DNA of 8,767 nt from Planctomycetota bacterium (lineage in GTDB: Bacteria > Planctomycetota > Phycisphaerae > WQYP01), in contig JAJZCU010000062.1 in NCBI GenBank assembly GCA_021828935.1, positions 1-8,767 on the forward strand, read 5' to 3'. Both the position numbers and the translations under genes were made by a program. The notes beneath the pieces were generated by a model. That model was given only the letters and a program-made list of their open reading frames with translations, had not been told where the DNA came from and ran no database searches. This document shows, in pieces, positions 1 to 5,077 of the stretch. Within the stretch, counting starts at the first letter, position 1, and the number at the start of each line of letters is the position of its first letter.

Positions 1-789
1 GCCGCTTCGGCAATGGCCGCCATGCGCAATTTGTTTGCGGACCGCCCGCCTGATGCCGTGGCTTCGCGGCGCGTACAACGCGTTGAGCTCCTGACTGATA
101 AACCCGCCGGGCTTCGCCGCGTATTGGCCGATCGCGGGCCGCACGTGCCCGGCTATCCAAGGCATCGGAACCACCATGCCCAGGGTGTACCGGCTCAGGA
201 ATTTTCGCGCGACCGGCGAGAGATGATTGGCCAAAACGGAACGCCGCGCCGCCACGATGGCCGCCTTGGCCGACGCCGGGCCGGCGCCCAGAGCGACCCA
301 CCCGTTGCAGATTCCTCCATAACAATTGGGAATGATCGCGTACGCGCGCACGCGCCCCACGGCGTTGGCCTTGGCATTTGCCGGCAGATGCAGGGCTTCG
401 TGGGGATGTTTCACCGGCAGAAAAACAATTAAATCGGGCCGCGCTGCGCCGGTGGTCATGGCCCACGGTCCATGCAACACGGCGATGGCCATGGCGCCCT
501 TTGGGTTCATCCGCAGGCCCAGATCGTGGTCCCAATTTGTCACCATGTGCAGGTGCGTTGCGGGATTCGCCATGAGGCCGCGCATCAGCGCGTGGAACCG
601 CGAGCGCAGCCTCACGAGACTGGGAACAATGATCGCCCCGCGTACGTCGCCGGGCACGGCGCGCAAGACGCTTGGCCGCGCCGCCGGTGTGCCGGCCGCA
701 GACGCCGCGCCCGCGGCGCCGAGCACCGCGAACAGGGCAGCGGACAGGGCGGGATACAGGGCAGCGTGGGAAACGGATGACTTACGCAT
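1..789 (-). CDS. Secreted protein of unknown function, 3' end cut by window edge
   Basis: An open frame of 263 codons runs from an ATG at 789 to base 1 without a stop, so the C-terminus lies outside the window. The start is well supported: AGGAGG sits 6 nt upstream. The N-terminus looks like a signal peptide: basic MRKSS, a hydrophobic alanine/leucine stretch to about residue 30, and a likely cleavage after AASA (residues 29-32). The mature part is mixed alpha/beta-like, with segments such as GAIIVPSLVRL (51-61) and DLIVFLPVKH (119-128), two cysteines at 156 and 161 (CYGGIC), and no catalytic motif I recognise. Third positions are G/C in 40 of the first 50 codons, as expected for a real gene here. 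The last 20 or so residues are arginine-rich and less protein-like; the next frame gives a more ordinary helix there, so a frameshift close to the edge cannot be excluded. I assign no family; a periplasmic or surface role is inferred only from the signal peptide. Confidence 0.72.
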   Translation of the reverse strand, partial: MRKSSVSHAALYPALSAALFAVLGAAGAASAAGTPAARPSVLRAVPGDVRGAIIVPSLVRLRSRFHALMRGLMANPATHLHMVTNWDHDLGLRMNPKGAMAIAVLHGPWAMTTGAARPDLIVFLPVKHPHEALHLPANAKANAVGRVRAYAIIPNCYGGICNGWVALGAGPASAKAAIVAARRSVLANHLSPVARKFLSRYTLGMVVPMPWIAGHVRPAIGQYAAKPGGFISQELNALYAPRSHGIRRAVRKQIAHGGHCRSG

Positions 790-795
790 GACGGG

Positions 796-801
796 CCTCC
801 T
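796..801 (-). promoter_or_regulatory. Ribosome binding site AGGAGG
   Basis: On the minus strand AGGAGG ends 6 nt before the ATG at 789. It is the best Shine-Dalgarno match in the window and fixes the start of the left-edge secreted-protein gene. Confidence 0.75.
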
Positions 802-870
802 GATTTTTAGCAATTTACGGAACCTGGAGAATTTTTAGTAAGAAACTTGGCGGCGATGGCTTTGAAGCTG

Positions 871-890
871 GCCGACCAAGCACTGTCGGC
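871..890. repeat. Inverted repeat between two minus-strand genes
   Basis: GCCGAC and GTCGGC arms are separated by 8 nt, 47 nt beyond the stop of the upstream minus-strand gene. It could form a 6-bp hairpin and end that transcript, but no T-run follows on the minus strand, so a classical intrinsic terminator is not supported. The rest of the 147-nt gap (790-936) holds only the ribosome binding site of the next gene and an AT-rich patch around 800-845. Confidence 0.35.
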
Positions 891-936
891 GCCGCGGGCG
901 CGAAATCCGTAGCGATACGAGTCCAGTGCGGGTGAA

Positions 937-1878
937 TTAGCGGGCGGGTCTCAACCGAGCTCGCACATGCGGTCGCGTGCTCATGAGCCTCGCGATGGCG
1001 CCCCCTTTGCCGTCGGGCAGAAGATCGAAGCGCTCGCCACATACGCTTTCAAAGCCAGCCTCCTGTACATCACAGCTCAAGCCAACAGCCACTCCCGTGC
1101 CTTGTGCCACCCTTTTGGGAAGCGAGGTATGCGACGTAATATGGTCGGCGAGCTTTCCCTCGGGGCTGTGCAGCCAGTACCACTGGCCGGTAACCGCCGA
1201 CGGAGAAAGTGCTTTTTCCCCGGTTCGCGCATCAAAACTGCGGAAGGCGTTTTCCACTCGCACTCGCCGCGCCGAAACGTGCAGCATAAATGAATAATCT
1301 TGCTTATCCACGGCGATACAGCGGAAATACTCATTCCAAAAATCCGGAAAGCCCGGCCCTTCGTTATGCCAAGCGTACAAGTTGTTACGCACGGTGAGCG
1401 TGTCGTCGCCAGCCTGCTTACGCCGGGCCGGAGCCAAGCGCACCATCCTGCTGCTGGTGGCCGTTGTACGCAGCCCGCGGCGCCCCACCGCCCACGAAAA
1501 GAAGCTGCATTTCTGATTGTTCGGCGCATGGCGCACCAGTCGCATGGCGCTCCCCACGGCAGGCATGGTGTACGCCGGCGGGACGCCCACGAGCACGACC
1601 CGCCGCGGGCATGCGATCGCGAAAGATGCCAGGGCAAGAGGCGCGGAGATAATCATGCTGGCCCTGGCCCACCGTTCGCTGCGGCCCTTCCACGCAATGA
1701 TAAAAAACAGCAGTTCCCACGCGAACACCGGCAACGCCAGAAGCACATCCACGCGGCGGCTGTCATAAAGATTTGGCCACATTGCGGTGATGACTAAATT
1801 AACATAAAGCATGACCGCCAATCCCACCAACGCGCCCGTCAGGGCCACCGCGCCGTAAAGCGATCGATTACTATCCAT
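937..1878 (-). CDS. Membrane protein of unknown function, three N-terminal helices and a soluble C-terminal domain
   Basis: This gene encodes 313 residues from ATG 1878. The same frame also has a GTG at 1902 adding eight residues (MSPAELPT); neither start has a clear Shine-Dalgarno. I prefer ATG because MDSNRSLYG leads directly into the first helix. Three hydrophobic segments are visible: about 8-32 (GAVALTGALVGLAVMLYV...), 46-62 (LLALPVFAWELLFFIIAW) and 74-90 (IISAPLALASFAIA). The remaining 220 residues are soluble and basic in the middle (118-155), then aromatic-rich (WNEYF, GQWYWLHSPEGK). Two cysteines lie in the distal part (SCDVQEAGFESVC). I recognise no family. The small helical anchor with a C-terminal domain suggests a membrane-tethered protein. 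It diverges from the methyltransferase and is followed 147 nt later by the left-edge secreted-protein gene. The unbroken frame with consistent membrane segments argues it is real, but no homology supports it. Confidence 0.62.
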   Translation of the reverse strand: MDSNRSLYGAVALTGALVGLAVMLYVNLVITAMWPNLYDSRRVDVLLALPVFAWELLFFIIAWKGRSERWARASMIISAPLALASFAIACPRRVVLVGVPPAYTMPAVGSAMRLVRHAPNNQKCSFFSWAVGRRGLRTTATSSRMVRLAPARRKQAGDDTLTVRNNLYAWHNEGPGFPDFWNEYFRCIAVDKQDYSFMLHVSARRVRVENAFRSFDARTGEKALSPSAVTGQWYWLHSPEGKLADHITSHTSLPKRVAQGTGVAVGLSCDVQEAGFESVCGERFDLLPDGKGGAIARLMSTRPHVRARLRPAR

Positions 1879-1920
1879 TGTTGGCAACTCAGCAGGACTC
1901 ACAAATCAGGCATGTAGCAT

Positions 1921-1948
1921 ATTCTACCGCGGCCGGGCCAGGGGCAAA
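1921..1948 (-). promoter_or_regulatory. Candidate promoter for the unknown membrane protein
   Basis: On the minus strand, TAGAAT (5 of 6 to the -10 consensus) at 1926-1921 is preceded by a poor -35 (TTTGCC, 16-nt spacer, 1948-1943). Transcription would begin near 1914. A tiny ATG-CCT-GAT-TTG-TGA frame (1913-1899) then lies at the 5' end and overlaps the alternative GTG start; it may be chance. Confidence 0.3.
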
Positions 1949-2143
1949 AATGTGCAACGCAACGGCGGGCAGATACTTCAGGCGCCGTGGCCCAGCGCTG
2001 ATTGACCGCTGAAAAACGGGCCGAATTCAAGCCCAGTTGGAACCGATGCCGTGGCCGATCTGGCTGTGGCGCGCCGCGGGAGCCGCCGGTGGTGCGGCCG
2101 CATGTCCACCCAACGCGAGTGCATTCCGATGTGGCCGCGCCGC

Positions 2144-2171
2144 TTGACATCAACGAGGCGGCCCGCATAAT
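2144..2171 (+). promoter_or_regulatory. Sigma70-like promoter of the methyltransferase gene
   Basis: A perfect TTGACA (2144-2149) is followed after 16 nt by CATAAT (2166-2171, 5 of 6 to TATAAT). The predicted transcript starts near 2178, giving a leader of about 70 nt before the ATG at 2250. The match is strong compared with the surrounding GC-rich sequence and its position suits the downstream gene. Confidence 0.6.
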
Positions 2172-2249
2172 CGTTTGTGCCGCGCGGGCTGACCAAGGCC
2201 CGCTGCTGAAGCCCAACCACCTGCGAAAAAGCACAACAAAGGCCATTTG

Positions 2250-3269
2250 ATGATGAAGGAACGGGCGCCACGCAATCGCACGCTCACGGTGCTGGAAGAA
2301 GAAAAATCCGAATTAATGCGACAGACAGTTCACTTAACCGCGCCGTGTACCGTCGACGCCATCGGCGGCAAATTGATTCACGGCGATTCATTGTCGTGTC
2401 TGGAGTTCCTGCCGAAGCAATTTATTGATTTACTCATCGTCGATCCCCCGTATAACCTCAGCAAGAAGTTTGGAGAAAACACGTTCGCAGGTATGGACGC
2501 CGGCGCGTACGAGTTATGGCTTGAAAATTGGATTGGAAAAATCAGCGGATGCGTTAAGAAAACCGGCGCAATCTATGTCTGTTGCGACTGGCAGTCGTCA
2601 AAGTCCGTTCAAACCGTCCTTGAAAAACACTTTATTGTCCGTAGCAGAATTACCTGGGAACGTGAAAAAGGGCGCGGGGCCAAGGCCAACTGGAAAAATT
2701 GCGCGGAGGATATTTGGTTTTGCACCGCTTCAGAAGATTATTATTTTAATGTTGACGCCGTAAAGCTAAAACGAAAGGTTCTCGCCCCGTACCGGGACGA
2801 TGCCGGCGATCCGAAGGATTGGCAGGAGACCGTTGAGGGGAATTACCGGCTAACCCACCCTTCGAATTTGTGGACGGACATATCCATCCCATTTTGGTCA
2901 ATGCCGGAGAACACCGACCATCCGACTCAAAAATCCGAGAAACTTGTGGCGAAGATGATCCTCGCGAGCTCCAGGCCGGGAGACTTCGTATTCGATCCAT
3001 TTTTTGGCTCCGGAACCACGTGTGTTGTCGCAAAAAAACTGAAGCGCACATTCTCCGGGATTGAGCGGGAACCGGAATATTGTCAAATGGCGGTGAAGCG
3101 GCTGCAACGCGCGGAAACCAATGACGCGATCCAAGGATATCACGACGGCGCCTTCTGGGAGCGCAACAGCCTTGCCGATCAGAACCAGGTAAAAACCGCG
3201 AGCAATGTCGCCGGATCCACGGGCTTATGCAATGCACCGCGACGGCAGCAACGCGCGAATTCCATCTAA
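2250..3269 (+). CDS. Beta-class site-specific DNA methyltransferase (probably N6-adenine)
   Basis: This enzyme transfers a methyl group from S-adenosylmethionine to a base in a specific DNA site. The motif order is that of the beta class: catalytic motif IV DPPYNL (residues 65-70, counted from ATG 2250) comes first, then a target-recognition region (about 100-220), then the cofactor-binding half with HPTQKS (224-229) and DPFFGSGTT (249-257), followed by GIERE (270-274). DPPY favours adenine or N4-cytosine as target; I cannot read the recognition site. HPTQKS differs from the usual HPTQKP. Length (339 residues) is normal, with about 25 tail residues beyond the conserved GYHDGAFWERNSL. TTG 2247, ATG 2250 and ATG 2253 are consecutive possible starts; AAAGG at 2238-2242 best suits 2250. 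Third positions are G/C in 29 of 50 codons sampled around motif IV, against 40 of 50 in the left-edge gene, suggesting transfer. No endonuclease gene is recognisable nearby, so it is probably an orphan. Confidence 0.95.
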   Translation: MMKERAPRNRTLTVLEEEKSELMRQTVHLTAPCTVDAIGGKLIHGDSLSCLEFLPKQFIDLLIVDPPYNLSKKFGENTFAGMDAGAYELWLENWIGKISGCVKKTGAIYVCCDWQSSKSVQTVLEKHFIVRSRITWEREKGRGAKANWKNCAEDIWFCTASEDYYFNVDAVKLKRKVLAPYRDDAGDPKDWQETVEGNYRLTHPSNLWTDISIPFWSMPENTDHPTQKSEKLVAKMILASSRPGDFVFDPFFGSGTTCVVAKKLKRTFSGIEREPEYCQMAVKRLQRAETNDAIQGYHDGAFWERNSLADQNQVKTASNVAGSTGLCNAPRRQQRANSI

Positions 3270-3534
3270 ATGCCCTCCGCCCCGTCGTCCGCGCCGCATG
3301 ATTCATTGCCAACATTGTGGCGATCGCGGGAATAGGTAAACGTGTTGTATTCTTTGTTATCCCGGGGCCACCAAGGATCCGCGCGTGCCCAGTGTCAAAG
3401 ATAGCCGCGTCCGCAGACGGGCGCCGGGGGGGGCCAGAATTGCGCAATCGTACACGCGCCCATCGACCAGGGTCGGGAACGTATGACATCGTGAACAACT
3501 GTTGATGCCTCCTGCGGAATCGGTTCACGCGCAC

Positions 3535-3572
3535 GGCGTGCGGCGGGGCCGGTTAAAAAATTACGGATCAAA
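3535..3572. repeat. Imperfect 38-bp direct repeat, copy 1
   Basis: This copy matches 3682-3719 at 33 of 38 positions without gaps, by hand alignment. The most conserved core is GGTTAA followed after one variable base by AAATTACGGATC. The start-to-start distance is 147 nt. The AT-rich core inside GC-rich flanks makes chance unlikely. Confidence 0.65.
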
Positions 3573-3590
3573 TTGCGACCGGCGACCAAA

Positions 3591-3634
3591 CCCCGGCCAA
3601 GGCCGGGGCTATATAGCCACCGGCTTGCCGGTGG
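3591..3634. repeat. REP-like cluster of three adjacent palindromes
   Basis: Three palindromes follow each other without gap: CCCCGGCC-AA-GGCCGGGG (3591-3608), GCTATATAGC (3608-3617) and CCACCGGC-TT-GCCGGTGG (3617-3634). The two outer ones are perfect 8-bp inverted repeats with 2-nt centres; the middle one is a perfect 10-bp palindrome. No T-run follows on either strand, so they are not ordinary terminators. A 13-nt part (3620-3632) recurs exactly at 8548-8560. Compact GC-rich paired palindromes between genes are typical of REP elements; assignment to that class is my inference. Confidence 0.6.
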
Positions 3635-3681
3635 TAGCGGCAACGGATGCAAGCGTGGCGCACGAATCTGGTGATGTCCGC

Positions 3682-3719
3682 GGCGTGTGGCGGGAGCGGT
3701 TAACAAATTACGGATCGAA
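3682..3719. repeat. Imperfect 38-bp direct repeat, copy 2
   Basis: This is the second copy of the repeat at 3535-3572, with five mismatches and no gaps. A third, much weaker resemblance (gcgggcggctaaca) is seen around 3846-3860, roughly 150-160 nt further on. The palindrome cluster lies between copies 1 and 2. Confidence 0.62.
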
Positions 3720-3927
3720 CGCGGGCGACGGCCGGCGCGGCGCGCGGCAGATCCTCCCGCGTGACGGCACATTTGCGCACCTGCGGCGCCGCAGCGCCGG
3801 GGGATTGTGCCGCCGCCACGCGCCCGTCGCGGCCTGATGGGCCGGCGCGGGCGGCTAACAGATCTGGTCACTGGTTTGAAAATTTTGCAACGCCGTGCGC
3901 GTTCGTATCCACATTACGTTTCGCCCG

Positions 3928-4695
3928 TTACTGGGCCGTCGCCGGGCGGAAGATGCGCACGAACAAGATGCGCGAACCCCATTGGCGGGCTGCGGCGAAT
4001 GTGGGACGCAGCACATCAAGTCGATTGCCTTTAATTGCGCCGCCCCGGTCCAGCACCGGCACTGGCTGGTCGCCGGCATAACCCGGAATGGTGATCAGGT
4101 CGTTAAAGGGAACGATGTTGGTGTCCGCAGCCACCAAGTGGCCCCCGTTGGTGGTGACGCTCTTGCCCGATGCGGTGACGGTGCCATTAAACGGATAGCA
4201 GCAGCGGCGGTCCGGGGCGTAGCTGGTCACGCGCATGCGGAGGGTCTTCCAGTAGACAAATTTGCGACCATGATACCAGCGAATATGAAGAAAGGTTGGA
4301 CGCGCCGGGGTCGGACGATGCCAGGCAATTTTTTTCACCGGCGCCGGGCGATGCCATGCCGCCACATGCACCGTTTTTTCTGATACAAAATGCACCACGG
4401 CGGGGCCCATGGCGCCGGCCACGCGACGGACCGCCACGCTTCTGCCCGGCGCGGTCATGCGGATAGAACGTGCGGACACCGGCGGCCGCACCCGGCGCAG
4501 GGCCTGGAAATTATTTTTCTGATGAACCGCGGCGCCACCATCCGATACAGAACCCATCGCCTGTGCGGAAAACATAGCTGGCAGCGAATCCATGCGCCAA
4601 AAGAGCGTGATGAAAAGACACGCAAGCATGAGGCTGGCGGTAACAAAGGCCAGATGACGACGGTGGCGGGCGGCAGATGTGTGTGCATGGATCAT
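3928..4695 (-). CDS. 3D-domain cell-envelope protein with N-terminal membrane anchor
   Basis: The protein has 255 residues. A hydrophobic helix at about 16-33 acts as an anchor or uncleaved signal. A basic, proline-rich linker follows (about 60-140), containing a tandem AWHRPAP / AWHRPTP repeat (113-119 and 124-130). The C-terminal 110 residues are a 3D domain: MRVTSYAP (154-161), GTVTASGKSV (171-180), then three aspartates in AAD (191), VLDRGGAIKG (216) and NRLDVL (227). The family shares a double-psi beta-barrel with MltA-type lytic transglycosylases and is linked to peptidoglycan binding or turnover; acting at the cell wall is therefore inferred. The ATG at 4695 is supported by AAAGGGG upstream at a spacing of about 8 nt. 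The gene follows the transglutaminase gene in the same direction after 382 nt and probably has its own promoter. Assignment of the domain is firm; the precise substrate is unknown. Confidence 0.88.
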   Translation of the reverse strand: MIHAHTSAARHRRHLAFVTASLMLACLFITLFWRMDSLPAMFSAQAMGSVSDGGAAVHQKNNFQALRRVRPPVSARSIRMTAPGRSVAVRRVAGAMGPAVVHFVSEKTVHVAAWHRPAPVKKIAWHRPTPARPTFLHIRWYHGRKFVYWKTLRMRVTSYAPDRRCCYPFNGTVTASGKSVTTNGGHLVAADTNIVPFNDLITIPGYAGDQPVPVLDRGGAIKGNRLDVLRPTFAAARQWGSRILFVRIFRPATAQ

Positions 4696-4718
4696 GGGCG
4701 GACCCCTTTAACACCGGC

Positions 4719-4747
4719 CGATAATCCATTGACGGCGGGTGTCGCAA
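4719..4747 (-). promoter_or_regulatory. Candidate promoter of the 3D-domain gene
   Basis: On the minus strand TTGCGA (4747-4742) and TTATCG (4724-4719) are separated by 17 nt. Both hexamers are partial matches to sigma70 consensus. Transcription would start near 4712, leaving a short leader containing the AAAGGGG ribosome site. Spacing is ideal but the hexamers are weak. Confidence 0.3.
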
Positions 4748-4816
4748 GAATCGCCACGTCATCCTTGACGGGCCCTGGGCCGAACAACCTCCAAGCTTTG
4801 TCCCTGAATCAGACCA

Positions 4817-4835
4817 GTGATCTGAACGAGATCAC
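4817..4835. promoter_or_regulatory. Perfect inverted repeat, possible operator
   Basis: GTGATCT and AGATCAC form perfect 7-bp arms around a 5-nt centre (gaacg). The site lies about 70 nt upstream of the candidate -35 of the 3D-domain gene. Its symmetry and length fit a dimeric regulator. The half-site spacing does not fit Crp/Fnr, where GTGA and TCAC are 6 nt apart. Confidence 0.45.
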
Positions 4836-4841
4836 ATGACG

Positions 4842-4861
4842 CCGCCGATACTCTGCGGCGG
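4842..4861. repeat. GC-rich hairpin upstream of the 3D-domain gene
   Basis: CCGCCG and CGGCGG arms enclose an 8-nt loop, starting 7 nt beyond the operator-like inverted repeat. It lies downstream of the transglutaminase gene on the minus strand and might slow or end that transcript, but no T-run follows. The rest of 4696-5077 holds no convincing gene; a 99-codon minus-strand frame at 4759-5058 has no ribosome site and an unremarkable translation. Confidence 0.35.
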
Positions 4862-5077
4862 TACGTCAATGATGTACTGGAAGCAAACCGCAAGCCAACA
4901 AATCTCGCAGTGGGAAAAACATCCGTCTCTGCGGTCACCGAGCGGCCGGGTTTGATAATACGGGTATTGTGCGGGGTTGCGTGATTGGTGGCAAGTGTTT
5001 TTGCGCGAAAAAAAGCATTTTTATCAGGCTCGCAACCATACGCGATATTATCGGTCATACGGCGCGTGGTAACGGTT

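Larger units (their letters stand above)
1879..2249. other. Divergent intergenic region between membrane protein and methyltransferase genes
   Basis: About 370 nt separate the two divergent genes. The region carries the two promoter candidates listed separately. A GC-rich middle part (about 1990-2140) has no coding frame I believe: frames open on both strands there, but they cross the promoters and have arginine/proline-rich, low-likelihood translations. No operator-like palindrome stood out. Confidence 0.5.
3270..3927. other. Gene-free region with repeats and hairpins
   Basis: About 660 nt lie between the convergent ends of the methyltransferase and the 3D-domain gene. Frames of up to 158 codons are open on the minus strand, but their translations are dominated by Arg, Pro, Gly and Ala and run through palindromes and repeats, so I do not call them genes. 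The stretch contains an imperfect 38-bp direct repeat and a tight cluster of palindromes, listed separately. It may be the decayed remains of an older gene or a landing site for repeats. No intrinsic terminator (stem followed by a T-run) is visible for either flanking gene. Confidence 0.55.

Noticed and set aside
1899..2246. A 115-codon minus-strand frame overlapping the start of the membrane-protein gene
   Set aside because: It crosses the minus-strand promoter candidate and antisense of the methyltransferase promoter, with a low-likelihood translation.
2002..2250. An 82-codon plus-strand frame ending at the methyltransferase start (TGA overlapping ATG)
   Set aside because: It contains the TTGACA/CATAAT promoter and has no ribosome site or coherent translation; the stop-start overlap is tempting but probably chance.
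2022..3262. GAATTC words on both sides of the methyltransferase as insertion-site repeats
   Set aside because: Only six to seven bases are shared and the flanks differ; expected by chance over this distance.
3380..3525. Short minus-strand reading frame with CSRC and VDGRVYDCAIL following an AGGAGG
   Set aside because: Fewer than 50 codons, no acceptable start codon at the right distance, and no similarity I can name.
3591..3634. Intrinsic terminator
   Set aside because: Stems are strong but no T-run follows on either strand.
3395..3871. A 158-codon minus-strand frame in the repeat block
   Set aside because: The translation is Arg/Pro/Gly/Ala-rich and crosses both repeat copies and all palindromes.
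4817..4835. Crp/Fnr-type binding site
   Set aside because: The arms resemble the Crp core, but GTGA and TCAC are 11 nt apart rather than 6, so the geometry is wrong.
4759..5058. A 99-codon minus-strand frame between the transglutaminase and 3D-domain genes
   Set aside because: No ribosome site, no recognisable motif, and it covers the inverted repeat and hairpin; more likely chance.
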